Shown here piece after piece: positions 18,296 to 27,970 of a stretch of 64,000 bases of DNA. The DNA is taken from NCBI RefSeq assembly GCF_017315705.1, contig NZ_JAFLRF010000008.1:186001-250000 (forward strand), written 5' to 3'. The stretch's first letter is position 1. Every line of letters begins with the position of its first letter. A program made the translations under genes and the position numbers. Origin of the DNA: Trinickia mobilis. GTDB lineage: Bacteria; Pseudomonadota; Gammaproteobacteria; Burkholderiales; Burkholderiaceae. Under the pieces are notes generated by a model that was given only the letters and a program-made list of their open reading frames with translations, made no database searches and was not told the DNA's origin.

Positions 18296-20620
18296 TTACT
18301 CTTCAACCTGAACGACCGTGGTCACGTCGGGCAGCAACGAGAGATCCATACGGTACTTCGAGCCGTAGGACGGCACGTCCAGTTCCGCCTCGGTCATGTT
18401 CCAGTCGGCAGGCAGGTCCCAGAACTTCCTGAAGTCGTTGAGGAATTTTTGCGACAACCCGAAGCTGGTCGCGAACATGTGACGCACCGGGCGCGACGCA
18501 TGTTTGGTGAGGACGCGCTCGCGCTCTTCCTTCATCCATTCCCGCGTCGGCAACGAGCGGGCAAGCCGCTCCTTGCGGAGTTCGCCGCGGCGCTTCACGG
18601 TCTTTTTCGCATCGACTGTCCAGATTCCCGTTGCGTCCTGCGATAGCGCTGCGCCGTACACCTTCTCGGCAAATTCGGGGAGCAGGAAACCGTTGTTGAG
18701 ATCCTTCGCGATGGCCTCTATTTCGCGGTCGAGCGGATCGCCGAAGCCCGGACCTCCGCGCAGGTAATTGAGGTACAGGTCGTGGTTTTCGTAGCAATCC
18801 TCCGTCGTCATGCATTGCTTGTCGCGCTTGACCCTGGAAGTCGCATCGATGTGCCGCTCGTAATCCGGTGCGTCGGGATTCGTGTCGCCGCCGAGCGGCA
18901 GCGAAAGTCCCTGCGCGATGCGCTCTTTCAGGCCGGTCTGGTGCGCTTCGAAGCGGTAGCCGGTGGCAGACGGATAGCCGCCCATGAACCCCCAGTCGCT
19001 GTTCATGTAGCCATTGCCCATGAAGAACATGGTCCAGTCCTGGGCCTTCCAGACCATGCGCAGCGTTTCGAAACCACACCCGCCGCGGTATTTGCCATAG
19101 CCGCCGGAATTGGCTTTGACGTTGCGCCCGAGATAGAGCAACGGCTCGGCCATCTCCCAGATCTCGATGTCGCCCATGTCGCCTTCCGGGTTCCAGATCG
19201 CCGCGGCGTGATTGAGGCCGTCCTTGATCGCGCCGGCGCCCGTGCCGCACGACGAGGCCTCGAAGCTGTTGACCGCGTGCACCTCGCCGTCCTGGTTGAT
19301 GCCGCCGCCTTGCAGCCAGTTCGACGTATTGGCGTTGCCGGCATTGACTTCTTCCAGATAGCCGCGGCTGAAGTACGCCTGGCCGAGCCCCCGCCACAGG
19401 GCGCTCCACCCCGATACCAGGAAGTGCCATGCATAGGCGTGGCCGGTGCGGCGATCGTCGGGATTCATCCAGGTGCCCTTGGGCAAGCGGAACTCGGTGC
19501 CGAAGTAGGCGCCGTCGTTGATCCGCTGGGTCGGCACCAGGGTCTGCGTCATCATCACCCAGATGCCGCTCGTGAACGCCACATGGTGGGCGTTATACGT
19601 GTGCCACCCCCAGCGGCTCGCCCCTTCGAAATCGAGCCGCCACGTGGCATCGGGCCGGATCGTCATTTCCACCGGCGAGTGCATGATGGTGTCGATCTTG
19701 GCGAAGGCCGACGGCGTCTGGATATCGTCGTGGGCGTACGGCACATCCACAAAGGAGACCTTGCGATATTTGCCGGGCAGCGTCATCGCCTTGATGCGGC
19801 TTTGCAACCCGCGACGGCCCTCTTCGATGACCTCGTAGCTGAACTTCTCGTAGGCTTCAAATCCTTCGGTGGCGATGATCTCTTCCACCATGTCGCGGAT
19901 CATGTGGCAACCCGCGATCCGGGTGCGCTCGTCGAGGATCCAGTACTTCGGCGTGCGCACCGAGCGCTGGCTTTCGTGAAGCCAGTCGCGCAGCGGCTTG
20001 TCGTTCACGCCCGTCTTCCGGCAAGTGATCTGGTAGCCGTCGCCGAAGCGTTGGACCTGGCCCGTCGACATGGAGCCCGGCGTCACGGCACCGGTGTCGA
20101 TCACGTGCGTCACCCCGCCCACCCAGCCGATGAGCTTGCCGGCCCAGAAGATCGGCACGATCGTCGCAATGTCGCAAGGGTGCACGTTGCCGATCGAGCA
20201 GTCGTTGTTGGTGAACATATCCCCCGGATTGATGCCCGGGTTGTCCTCCCAATTGTTCTCGATCATGTATTTGATCGCGGCGCCCATCGTGCCGACGTGA
20301 ATGATGATGCCGGTGGAGGTCAGCACGCAGTCGCCGACCGCGTTATACAGCGTGAAGCACAGTTCCCCTTCCTGCTCCACGATCGGCGACGCCGCGATCT
20401 TCTTTGCGGTTTCGCGAGCGTGCACGAGACCGCCGCGTATCTTGGAGAACAGCTTCTCGTAGCCGATCGGGTCCTTCTCGCGCAACTCGAGCCGGGCGAG
20501 CCCGTTGTAATGGCCCGTTTTGGCGGTGCGCTCCATGATCTCGGCGCGGAACGCTTTCAGCGTCTTGCCGTTGGCCAGCAGATCGGCCTGGCCGACTTCC
20601 TTGGGTGACATGAGGTTCAT
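18296..20620 (-). CDS. acxB: Acetone carboxylase alpha subunit (hydantoinase B-like)
   Basis: Catalytic subunit of acetone carboxylase, homologous to hydantoinase B/HyuB and carrying the Mn site in characterised enzymes. From the ATG at 20620 (GGAGAC ribosome site) it is 774 residues, against 776 in Xanthobacter. The frame stays open upstream into acxA, but that translation is unrelated. Family stretches include FTNNDCSIGNVHPCDIATIVPIFW near residue 125, GGVTHVIDTGAVTPGS, the glycine-rich segment ASSCGTGAGAIKDGLNHAAAIWNPEGDMGDIE, and GYGKYRGGCGFE. It is 10 bases downstream of acxA, so translation is probably coupled. Confidence 0.96.
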   Translation of the reverse strand: MNLMSPKEVGQADLLANGKTLKAFRAEIMERTAKTGHYNGLARLELREKDPIGYEKLFSKIRGGLVHARETAKKIAASPIVEQEGELCFTLYNAVGDCVLTSTGIIIHVGTMGAAIKYMIENNWEDNPGINPGDMFTNNDCSIGNVHPCDIATIVPIFWAGKLIGWVGGVTHVIDTGAVTPGSMSTGQVQRFGDGYQITCRKTGVNDKPLRDWLHESQRSVRTPKYWILDERTRIAGCHMIRDMVEEIIATEGFEAYEKFSYEVIEEGRRGLQSRIKAMTLPGKYRKVSFVDVPYAHDDIQTPSAFAKIDTIMHSPVEMTIRPDATWRLDFEGASRWGWHTYNAHHVAFTSGIWVMMTQTLVPTQRINDGAYFGTEFRLPKGTWMNPDDRRTGHAYAWHFLVSGWSALWRGLGQAYFSRGYLEEVNAGNANTSNWLQGGGINQDGEVHAVNSFEASSCGTGAGAIKDGLNHAAAIWNPEGDMGDIEIWEMAEPLLYLGRNVKANSGGYGKYRGGCGFETLRMVWKAQDWTMFFMGNGYMNSDWGFMGGYPSATGYRFEAHQTGLKERIAQGLSLPLGGDTNPDAPDYERHIDATSRVKRDKQCMTTEDCYENHDLYLNYLRGGPGFGDPLDREIEAIAKDLNNGFLLPEFAEKVYGAALSQDATGIWTVDAKKTVKRRGELRKERLARSLPTREWMKEERERVLTKHASRPVRHMFATSFGLSQKFLNDFRKFWDLPADWNMTEAELDVPSYGSKYRMDLSLLPDVTTVVQVEE

Positions 20621-20630
20621 TGCGGTCTCC

Positions 20631-22778
20631 TTACTTCGCTTCTTGCAGATGGAACAGACGATGCTTGTCGAGCGTGGTTTCGAAACCGTCGGGCACGACG
20701 AAGGTGGTGGATGCGGACTCGATGATGGCCGGCCCCACGATGTGGTTACCCGCCAGGAGCGACTCCATCTGCCAGAGTTCGGCTTCGACCCACTTCTTGT
20801 GGCGATAGAACGGGCGCTTGCCCAGATACGCCGACTTGGGCGGTACGACGCCCGCCTCGGGGTCCTCCGGCAGCACGGGCTTCTGTGTGGCGACAAGGCC
20901 GCGCATGATCGCGCCGGTGGCGCTGAAGCCCAGTTCCGGCGACCGTGCAGAACTCGCGTACACCCTTGAGTAGGTTTCCTCGAACGCGTCGGTGATCTTC
21001 TTCCAGTCCGCGGCAGTGGCAGCGCCGCTGATGGGCGAAGTGATCTCCAGATCGTTCAGTTGTCCCATGTACTGCATCCGGTAGCCGGGCAACAGGGTGA
21101 TGTCTTCCAGCTTGAAGCCGTTGATGACGAACTCCTCGACGACCTTGTCGGCCAATTCCTTCCACGCTTCCTGGATGACCGAGCAGGCCGCCGCTTTCTG
21201 TTCGTCGGGCGCGTCCGGCGCGACCGCGATATCCACGCTCTTGTCGTAGCGGTACTCGAAGTCGGCGCAAGCGCAACCGAACGCAGAAAATCCGGCTGCC
21301 CATGCGGGGACGATCACGTCCTTGAAGCCCAGGCCTTCCGTATATCCGTAGGTATGCACCGGCCCCGCGCCGCCGTACGAGAAGCACACAAAATCCGTCG
21401 GGTTGTAGCCCTTCGCGCTGATGTTGGCGCGCAGGTACTCGTGCAGGCTGAGATCGAGCAGTTCGATCACGCCCGCCGCGGCATCTTCCACGGAGAGGCC
21501 AAGCGGATCGGCGATCTGGGCTTTGATGTGTTGCCGTGCGCGTTCGACGTCGAGCTTGATGGCGCCGCCGAGGAAGTTGTGAGGGTTGAGATAACCGAGC
21601 ACCACATGGCAGTCGGATACCGACACCGTATCCAGCCCGCTTTCCGGCCAGCACGTGCCGACGCGATAGCCCGCACTGTCCGGCCCGAGCTTGATGGAGC
21701 CGCTATAGGGATCGAGCCGCACGAAGCTGCCGGCACCCGCGCCCACCGAATCCATCGCCACCAGTGGCAGCGACAGCACGAGGCGGGCCATGTCCGGATC
21801 GGATGCGATCGCAAAGTTGCCCTTGGTGATCAGCGCCATGTCGAAACTGGTGCCGCCGATATCGCTGCATGCGATGTTCTCGTAGCCCAGTCTTTCGCCG
21901 AGCAGCCGCGAGCCGATGACCCCCCCGATCGGACCGGAGACGATCGTGCGTGCGAGTTCCTTGGCCTTCCAGCTGATCGTCCCCCCGTGCGTGGCCATCA
22001 CCCGCAGATCGAACTTGGCACCGTGCTTCCTGAAGCGGTCGCTGACCTTCTGCAGCGTCTGCCGTGACGGTTCAGCCGCGTACGCTTCGAGAATGGTCGT
22101 ATTCGTGCGATGGCTTTCCTTGCGCGACGGGTAGTAGTCGACTGATGCAAAGACCGGGATGTCCGAGCCGATCTTCGTCAGTTCGTCACGACAGATATCG
22201 CGAGCGCGTTTTTCGCTCGACTCGTTCTTGTGGGACTGCAGGAGACAAATGGCGATCGCCTTCGATCCGGCGGTCACGAGTTCCCGTGTCGCCTTGCGCA
22301 CTTCCTCTTCGCGCAGGGGAATCACAATTTCGCCCTGAACATCGGTGCGCTCCGTGACGCCCCGGGTACGCGAAAGCGGGACCAGCGGTTCGTCGTAGCG
22401 GTGCGTGTTGAGGTGGATCCGTTCTTCCAGCGCGTATCCGAGATAACTCTGGATGGCCCGCCCCATGGAATGAATCTGCTCGAAGCCTCGATTGCAAATG
22501 AGCCCGACGTCCAGCCCCTTGCGCTGAACTACGCGATTGAGCATCGCCGTACCGGAATAGACGCAGGTCACCAGTTCGGGATAAACCTCGTCCACTTCGC
22601 GCGCCCACTGGGTCAGTGCGTCTTTGGACGACTCCAGGATCGCCAACGACTCGTCAGCGGGATTGCTTTGAGCTTTTCCAACGACGAAGCGGCCATCCGA
22701 ACGCACGAAGAAGGTATCGGTCATCGTGCCGCCGGCATCGATGCCCAGTACCTGGACGTGTGAAAGTTGCTGTTCCAT
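20631..22778 (-). CDS. acxA: Acetone carboxylase beta subunit (hydantoinase A-like)
   Basis: ATP-binding subunit of acetone carboxylase in the hydantoinaseA/oxoprolinase family; it phosphorylates acetone and bicarbonate using ATP (to AMP in this enzyme). The start at 22778 (MEQQLSHVQVLGIDAGG) has GGAGAC 6 bases upstream and gives 715 residues, close to the 717 of Xanthobacter AcxA. The N-terminal phosphate loop is GIDAGGTMTD. A second actin-like phosphate motif is SDIGGTSFDMALI, and FSYGGAGPVHTYG is the conserved C-terminal loop. It is the first gene of the operon, about 90 bases behind a strong sigma-54 promoter. Confidence 0.96.
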   Translation of the reverse strand: MEQQLSHVQVLGIDAGGTMTDTFFVRSDGRFVVGKAQSNPADESLAILESSKDALTQWAREVDEVYPELVTCVYSGTAMLNRVVQRKGLDVGLICNRGFEQIHSMGRAIQSYLGYALEERIHLNTHRYDEPLVPLSRTRGVTERTDVQGEIVIPLREEEVRKATRELVTAGSKAIAICLLQSHKNESSEKRARDICRDELTKIGSDIPVFASVDYYPSRKESHRTNTTILEAYAAEPSRQTLQKVSDRFRKHGAKFDLRVMATHGGTISWKAKELARTIVSGPIGGVIGSRLLGERLGYENIACSDIGGTSFDMALITKGNFAIASDPDMARLVLSLPLVAMDSVGAGAGSFVRLDPYSGSIKLGPDSAGYRVGTCWPESGLDTVSVSDCHVVLGYLNPHNFLGGAIKLDVERARQHIKAQIADPLGLSVEDAAAGVIELLDLSLHEYLRANISAKGYNPTDFVCFSYGGAGPVHTYGYTEGLGFKDVIVPAWAAGFSAFGCACADFEYRYDKSVDIAVAPDAPDEQKAAACSVIQEAWKELADKVVEEFVINGFKLEDITLLPGYRMQYMGQLNDLEITSPISGAATAADWKKITDAFEETYSRVYASSARSPELGFSATGAIMRGLVATQKPVLPEDPEAGVVPPKSAYLGKRPFYRHKKWVEAELWQMESLLAGNHIVGPAIIESASTTFVVPDGFETTLDKHRLFHLQEAK

Positions 22779-22869
22779 TAGTGTCTCCAGCTCTCCTTGA
22801 TTGAACATCGCCTCAACGCGGAGGCGCGATTCGAAGCGCGTGTTGCGATTCGCTTCGGGGGAGCTAAAG

Positions 22870-22884
22870 GCAAGGGCTATGCCA
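22870..22884 (-). promoter_or_regulatory. Sigma-54 (-24/-12) promoter of acxABC
   Basis: The minus strand reads TGGCATAGCCCTTGC. The -24 GG and -12 GC are separated by exactly 10 bases, and the element closely matches that of activator copy 1. It is 92 bases from the acxA start and is the only correctly spaced element I found in this intergenic region. Confidence 0.82.
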
Positions 22885-22984
22885 CAGACTGCCGAATCGG
22901 CGTCCGATCGGCAAACGACTGAATGGATTAGCTTTTCGGAGGGCAGCCGGCGCGCTCGCGGCGGACGGGACGTTCGCGCAACGG

Positions 22985-23030
22985 CCGGTTCCTGAACGGT
23001 CGGCCGTCTCGAGAGCGGAATTCGAACGCC
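22985..23030. promoter_or_regulatory. Candidate enhancer sites upstream of acxA
   Basis: Two elements lie 100-160 bases upstream of the sigma-54 promoter. On the minus strand, GGCGTTCGAATTCCGC (23015-23030) keeps one half-site and spacer of the palindrome seen before activator copy 1. CCGTTCAGGAACCGG (22985-22999) is a second dyad that begins with the same CCGTTCA. The match is partial, so this is a weaker call than at the other two loci. Confidence 0.45.
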
Positions 23031-23079
23031 GGCATGACGGTGAGTGTGACGCGCGAGAAGCCGTAGACCGTATTCAACG

Positions 23080-25107
23080 TCATCGGCTGACGCGCCGGGT
23101 GACGCTAAGGTCGCGCGCCAAGGCGTACTTCCGGATCTTCTGATACAGCGTGCTTTTTGCTATGCCGAGCTGCGCGGCCGCCAGAGTCAGGTTGCCCTGA
23201 CTTTGCTGGATCGCAAGGCGAATCGACTCTGCTTCTGCCGTTTCCAGCGAGCGGACCTTTTGGCGCGCAAGCGCAGCCAGCCCGGAGGACGCCGCATCTC
23301 GAACGCCTCCAGGAGAAATGGCCGAAGCGCCGATTTCCGGCGGCAGCTCGGCGACTGTCATGATTCCGTCGCGGGCCATGAGCACCGCGCCTTCGATCGC
23401 ATTTCGCATTTCGCGGACGTTGCCGGGCCAGGCGTAGTTCAGCAGGCATTCATACGCCGCGTCGTCGAAGACGGCATGGGTTACGCCGTACCGTTCGCGC
23501 GAGACACTCAACCAGTGCTCGATGATCTCGGGCAAATCCGTCTTGCGTTCGCGCAACGGCGGTATCGAGATGTTCGTGACCGCCAGCCGGTAATACAGAT
23601 CCATGCGGAATTTCCCGTCGGCGACGTCTGCACGCAGGTCGCGATGCGTTGCGGCGATCAGACGGAAGCTGACCTTGCGAGCCGTGTTTTCGCCCAACCG
23701 GTATATCTCCCCTTCTTCCAGCACACGCAGCAAATGCGGCTGGATGTCTAGCGGCATTTCGCCGATCTCGTCGAGGAACAGCGTGCCGTGATTCGCCGCT
23801 TCGATCTTCCCTGTCATGCCTGACCTGCGTGCGCCAGTGAATGCGCCTTCTGCATAACCAAACAACTCGCTGCTCAACAAATCGCGGGACAGGCCGCCGC
23901 AGTTCAGCGCGACGAACGGGCCGTCCGCCCTCGAGCTGGCTTGATGAATGCCTTGCGCGAACAACTCCTTGCCAACGCCGGTTTCGCCCAGCAGCAGTAC
24001 CGGGACCGAGGCTTTGGCCAGTTGCTGCGCCTTCTGGACAGCCGCCCGCAGTGCAGGGCTCGTGCCGACAATGCGAGAGAACGCCGCGCGAGACGTGGAG
24101 TCGGCGGCCGGCATCGCGTCGGACAACGCAGCGGGGCGCCGGCTGGCAGCCGGCGCAATCAACATGAAGCCGAGCGTATCCGCGCCTTCAGTGACTCGTT
24201 CGATGCTTGCAAGGCGCAGCCACGCCGGTGATTGCGGCGACATGGCGCCACCGGCAATCCTGGCGATGTCCGGGATCGGAAAAGCGTTGTCCAGTGCGCC
24301 TGATGCGCCAAGCCGCGCAAAGGCGGCTGACGCCTGCGGGTTGGCTCTGACGAGACGTCCGCACTCGTCCACCACGACGACGCCGTCCGTACGACCGGAG
24401 CAATAAGCCATGCAACGCTCCATCAGACGCAGGCGGCGCTCCATTGCGAACTTGCCGAGCCGGCCCTCGATGCGTCCGGCCATCGAGACGATGAACGCCA
24501 GGCTATGCTGGCTGTAGGCTTGCGCAAGCCCAGAAGCATCGAGTACGCCGAGCACGGTGCCGTCGAGCGGATCGCGGATCACCGTAGCAGAGCACGTCCA
24601 CTGCTTGATGCCCGCGCAGAAATGCTCGGAACCATGGATCTGCACCGGCTGCTGCAAAGCGAGGGCGGTACCGATCGCGTTGGTGCCGCAACTGAGCTCG
24701 GTCCAGTTGCAACCCGGTATCAACCGGACCTCGCCTGCGGGTTCGACGATGCGCGTGTCGCCGGCCAGTTCGAGGATCATGCCGTCCGGATCCGCGAGCA
24801 GCAGAATGGTCCCCGTCTGCGAAAGGAACTCGCGTGTCTGCTGGATAAGCGGCACGCTGGCATGCATCAGGCGGTCGTTCCTCACGCGCAAGTCGAACAG
24901 CGCCCCTTCCTCCAGCGGCGCCGGGGCGCCTGCCGAATCGGGAGCCACCCGGCCGTCGAGGCAGCGATGCCAGGAATCGTCAACGACCCCACGTATGACG
25001 CCGGAGGGCGGGTTGTCACCTTGAATCAAACGCTCCCACGCCTGCATGACGCTGGCGTCCCGATCCGGACTTGAAAACCAGTCCATTGGCGTGCCTGTCT
25101 CTTTCAT
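23080..25107 (-). CDS. Sigma-54-dependent activator, AcoR/AcxR type (copy 2)
   Basis: Enhancer-binding activator of 675 residues, upstream of acxA on the same strand, where acxR sits in known acetone-carboxylase loci. Architecture matches copy 1. An N-terminal GAF-like sensor carries [12 protein letters not shown] and [11 protein letters not shown]. The AAA+ domain has [14 protein letters not shown] and [12 protein letters not shown]. The Fis-type helix-turn-helix is [26 protein letters not shown]. The sensor halves differ more than the AAA+ and DNA-binding parts, so the two proteins may share DNA sites but sense different ligands. The start at 25107 has GGAGAC. No sigma-54 promoter is seen before it, but a palindromic site is. 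Confidence 0.94.
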   Translation of the reverse strand: MKETGTPMDWFSSPDRDASVMQAWERLIQGDNPPSGVIRGVVDDSWHRCLDGRVAPDSAGAPAPLEEGALFDLRVRNDRLMHASVPLIQQTREFLSQTGTILLLADPDGMILELAGDTRIVEPAGEVRLIPGCNWTELSCGTNAIGTALALQQPVQIHGSEHFCAGIKQWTCSATVIRDPLDGTVLGVLDASGLAQAYSQHSLAFIVSMAGRIEGRLGKFAMERRLRLMERCMAYCSGRTDGVVVVDECGRLVRANPQASAAFARLGASGALDNAFPIPDIARIAGGAMSPQSPAWLRLASIERVTEGADTLGFMLIAPAASRRPAALSDAMPAADSTSRAAFSRIVGTSPALRAAVQKAQQLAKASVPVLLLGETGVGKELFAQGIHQASSRADGPFVALNCGGLSRDLLSSELFGYAEGAFTGARRSGMTGKIEAANHGTLFLDEIGEMPLDIQPHLLRVLEEGEIYRLGENTARKVSFRLIAATHRDLRADVADGKFRMDLYYRLAVTNISIPPLRERKTDLPEIIEHWLSVSRERYGVTHAVFDDAAYECLLNYAWPGNVREMRNAIEGAVLMARDGIMTVAELPPEIGASAISPGGVRDAASSGLAALARQKVRSLETAEAESIRLAIQQSQGNLTLAAAQLGIAKSTLYQKIRKYALARDLSVTRRVSR

Positions 25108-25162
25108 GCTGTCTCCGTGTGAGCGCGGACCTGCGTCTAGATTCTATGCGCGAAATACAGCA

Positions 25163-25212
25163 CCGTCCGAAAATCGAACGCTTTGCGCAGCCGGCACCCG
25201 TTCAAGCGCCGG
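25163..25212. promoter_or_regulatory. Candidate operator upstream of activator copy 2
   Basis: On the minus strand 25163-25180 reads CGTTCGATTTTCGGACGG, the same palindrome found before activator copy 1 with one arm mismatch. CCGTTCAAGCGCCGG follows on the plus strand at 25198-25212. The site is 56-73 bases from the start codon. Without a -24/-12 element it could be a repressing or autoregulatory site. Confidence 0.55.
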
Positions 25213-25385
25213 CCAACTGACAGAAATATCCATGAAATCAATGCCTTGATATCACAGCCGCGAGACTGGCATGACCCCTGCGTTTAGCTGGGCGAAAGCG
25301 AGCCGCGAGCGAGTTTCCGCGCTCGGTTTCGTAGCAGAAATGCGCTCGCCATTGCGCGAGGGGAAAGAAGTCGAAGGAGAAGACG

Positions 25386-25619
25386 ATGAACGCCGGTCAG
25401 AGGTCTCTGCGTTTGCTGGTCGAAAAGTGGCTGGCGCCCACGCCGGCGATCCCGGCTCACGTCACGCGGTTTAGTCGCACTGGTGCGAATCAAGGACGCT
25501 ATGTGCGCGTCGAAGTGTTGCATCCGACCGGCTTGCTTGCGTTTTTTTTCTTCAGGCACGATGACGGGTCGTGGTGTGTATTCCCCCCCGGCACTGAAAG
25601 GCCGACCTTGAGAGTGTGA
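25386..25619 (+). CDS. Small hypothetical protein
   Basis: A 77-residue open frame with a good AAGGAG site 7 bases before the ATG. The protein is basic in its first half (LRLLVEKWLAP, HVTRFSR) and has an aromatic core (LAFFFFRHDDGSWCVFPP). It has no signal peptide or transmembrane helix. The ribosome site, the compact globular-looking composition and my impression that similar short proteins occur in Burkholderia support a real gene. The function is unknown. It converges with the LysR gene, 6 bases apart. Confidence 0.6.
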   Translation: MNAGQRSLRLLVEKWLAPTPAIPAHVTRFSRTGANQGRYVRVEVLHPTGLLAFFFFRHDDGSWCVFPPGTERPTLRV

Positions 25620-25625
25620 TCCGCT

Positions 25626-26564
25626 TTAATCACTGAGTGTCGTGCCCCAGTAACCTTTGCGGTTGAAGACTTCCGCATAGAAATCGATGAAAGCCCGCAC
25701 TTTCGACGACACCGTCTTCTTCGGCGGATAAACCGCCCATATGGCAGGTACCGCCTTCGTCGGCTGCGCCTCCCATTCGGGCAACAGCCGAACCAGCTTG
25801 CCGTCGCGCAATGCGTCGCCGGCCGCCCATGTCGGAAGCAACGCAATGCCGCGCCCTGCCATCGCGAGCTCCAGCACAGCCTCCGTATCATCGACGCGCA
25901 GCCGCCCATGCAGAACCACCGACGCTTCTTCCGGCTTCGTCCCGCGCACGCGATTGACGAGCAGCCAGCGGTCGTCCGTCGTGAGCGGAAAACGCAGCAC
26001 GTCATGCGCCTCCAGTTCCGCGGGCGAGGCAGGCGCGTCGCGATGCGCGACATAGGCGGGACTTGCGCAGACGATGCGTCGATGCGCCGCCAGTTGCCGC
26101 GCCATCAGTTGCGAGTCGGGCAAAGTGCCGATGCGGATCGCGAGATCGATGCGCGACTCGATGATGTTGAGCACCTCGTCAGTCATGACGACATCGACGT
26201 CGATCTTCGGATAGCGGTCCATGAAGTCGGGCAGGTGCCGGATCACGTGCCGGCGGCCAAACGAACAAGGCATCGTCACGCGCAAGAGTCCGCGCGGCGA
26301 GCGATTGAGTGACGAGGTGACTTCGCGCGCCTCATCGAGGCTCTTGACGACCACGAGCGCCTGCTCGCGAAACACGCGTCCACCTTCGGTGAGGACGAGC
26401 CCCCGGGTGGATCGGTTGAACAGCGCAATGCCCAGGTCGCTTTCGAGCTCGCTGATGTGCCGGGAGACTGTCGACGTCTTCACCTCGATCCTCACCGCCG
26501 CCTTGCTGAAGCTCCCCAGCTCTGCGGCGCTAAGGAATGCGCGTATTGCAGCGAAGTAATCCAT
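25626..26564 (-). CDS. LysR-family transcriptional regulator
   Basis: Regulator of 312 residues. The N-terminal winged helix-turn-helix is LGSFSKAAVRIEVKTSTVSRHISELESDLGIALFNRSTRGL. The C-terminal part is a LysR substrate-binding domain of the CrgA/DmlR type (LLRVTMPCSFGRRHVIRHLPDFMDRYPKIDVDVVM). The ATG at 26564 is chosen because MDYFAAIRAFLSAAE is the family start; upstream codons would add an unrelated tail. It is divergent from the bicupin gene at 26781, so regulation of that gene is likely. The ligand is unknown. Confidence 0.92.
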   Translation of the reverse strand: MDYFAAIRAFLSAAELGSFSKAAVRIEVKTSTVSRHISELESDLGIALFNRSTRGLVLTEGGRVFREQALVVVKSLDEAREVTSSLNRSPRGLLRVTMPCSFGRRHVIRHLPDFMDRYPKIDVDVVMTDEVLNIIESRIDLAIRIGTLPDSQLMARQLAAHRRIVCASPAYVAHRDAPASPAELEAHDVLRFPLTTDDRWLLVNRVRGTKPEEASVVLHGRLRVDDTEAVLELAMAGRGIALLPTWAAGDALRDGKLVRLLPEWEAQPTKAVPAIWAVYPPKKTVSSKVRAFIDFYAEVFNRKGYWGTTLSD

Positions 26565-26780
26565 GTGCAGAAAGTCTGGCGTGGCGGCGACCTGCGCAGT
26601 GTAGAGCAACACGGCAGCTTCAGTTATCCCCTTTCTGCAAAGCTGATTTCCGGGTAGCGCGATTCTGGCGCGCCGGGATTGCTCCTAAAGTCCAGCCAAC
26701 GCCGGTATGCATCGACATGCGGTCGTTTGCACCGGCGCAGTTTGCTGTGCAGAGCAGGAATCATTTCCAGGAGCCCAATC

Positions 26781-27728
26781 ATGTTAGACAAAACGATACC
26801 GTCGACCCTTCAGCCGAATGGCGAAGCGGTCACGCGAGATGCGGAATATTTTGAATACACCTCGTCGGCAAACCCCATTGGCGCGAAGCTGATCTCACGT
26901 GTGCCGTATCGGTCCTTCCATGCGTCGCTGTATAACGACGGTCCGACGCGCATCGTGCCGTTGGACCTGTCCGCCGAGCTGGGTTGCGGCTACCCGGCAA
27001 CGGGTCCTGGCCTGATGGCCAATTTCCTGCGCATCGTCGCGGGCGAAAAGTTCTCGGTCAATCCGAATGCGACCTCGCAAGTGTTCTACGTGCTGGAAGG
27101 CACCGGCACGGTCACGCAGCAGGACGTGGCCTTCCAGTTCGGCAAGGGAGACTTCTTCTCGCTGCCCGGCGGCGGCGAGACGGTGCTGGCTGCCGATACG
27201 ACCGCACGAATCTACTACGTGAACGATGGTCCGCTGCTGAATTATCTGGGCGCCGAGGTCGCGCGCGCCCGCTTCGCGCCAACGCTCTATCCTGGCGCAA
27301 GGGCGAAGGCCGAGCTCGACAAGGTCGCGAGCGCACCGGGCGCCCAGCGGCGTAACCGGGTAAGCGTATTGCTCGGCAACACGCACTTTCCGCAGACCCG
27401 TACCGTGACCCACTCGATGTGGGCGATGTTCGGAATGGTCGCCCCGAACAGCACGCAGAAGCCGCACCGCCACCAGTCGATCGCACTCGACTTCATCCCT
27501 GCCTGCAAGCCCGGTGTTTACACGCTGGTCGGCACCGAGCTGGACGCCGAAGGCAACATCGTCGATCCGGTACGTGTGGACTGGACGCCGGGCATGGCAT
27601 TCGTGACGCCGCCGGGCTACTGGCACGCTCACTTTAACGAGTCGGACGACGTGGCCTACGTCATTCCGTTGCAGGACGCAGGCCTGCAAACCTACCTGCG
27701 CGCGCTCGACATCCGGTTCGCGCGCTAG
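26781..27728 (+). CDS. Bicupin protein, gentisate-dioxygenase-like fold
   Basis: A 315-residue protein with two cupin barrels. The first contains GEKFSVNPNATSQVFYVLEGTGTV and GDFFSLPGG. The second contains HRHQSIALDFI and ends in FVTPPGYWHAHFNESDDVAYVIPLQD. Residues of the second barrel (HRH and WHAHFN) could form a metal site, whereas the first lacks the usual histidine pair. The start at 26781 has CAGGAG upstream. The overall shape resembles gentisate 1,2-dioxygenase and related bicupins, but I cannot confirm a dioxygenase reaction. It is divergently paired with a LysR regulator, a common arrangement for inducible catabolic genes. Confidence 0.78.
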   Translation: MLDKTIPSTLQPNGEAVTRDAEYFEYTSSANPIGAKLISRVPYRSFHASLYNDGPTRIVPLDLSAELGCGYPATGPGLMANFLRIVAGEKFSVNPNATSQVFYVLEGTGTVTQQDVAFQFGKGDFFSLPGGGETVLAADTTARIYYVNDGPLLNYLGAEVARARFAPTLYPGARAKAELDKVASAPGAQRRNRVSVLLGNTHFPQTRTVTHSMWAMFGMVAPNSTQKPHRHQSIALDFIPACKPGVYTLVGTELDAEGNIVDPVRVDWTPGMAFVTPPGYWHAHFNESDDVAYVIPLQDAGLQTYLRALDIRFAR

Positions 27729-27760
27729 TCGCCAACCCAAGGCAGGCGACGCGCGACGTA

Positions 27761-27889
27761 TCACCCTATTTCCTTCGCTTCGACCGCCGCGAGCGGCGAT
27801 GTGACCGTCAATCCAAATCCCTGCCCGGGCGCCGTGCCGATGCGGATCTCGCCCCCGAGCCGTGCGGCGCGCTCGCGCATGCCGAGAAC
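27761..27889 (-). pseudogene. Histidine-kinase C-terminal remnant
   Basis: The minus strand encodes LGMRERAARLGGEIRIGTAPGQG and about 20 more residues to a stop. This is the end of a NarX/UhpB-type HATPase domain (the GMRERA box and the G2-like GQG loop). Nothing resembling the rest of a kinase is found upstream, so only about 40 codons remain. It sits downstream of the phosphorelay operon and may be left from a deleted two-component gene. Confidence 0.7.
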
Positions 27890-27970
27890 GCTTTGACGAG
27901 CCAGTCGATCGCTCGCGCTTCGCCTTCAAACAGTCGAACTCCAATAGGAAGTTATGCGGCTGTGATGAAT

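Noticed and set aside
18782-20608. 608-codon open frame on the plus strand
   Set aside because: It lies wholly inside acxB on the opposite strand, and its translation is not protein-like.
25108-25260. Sigma-54 promoter for activator copy 2
   Set aside because: Near matches have spacings of 11-13 bases rather than 10.
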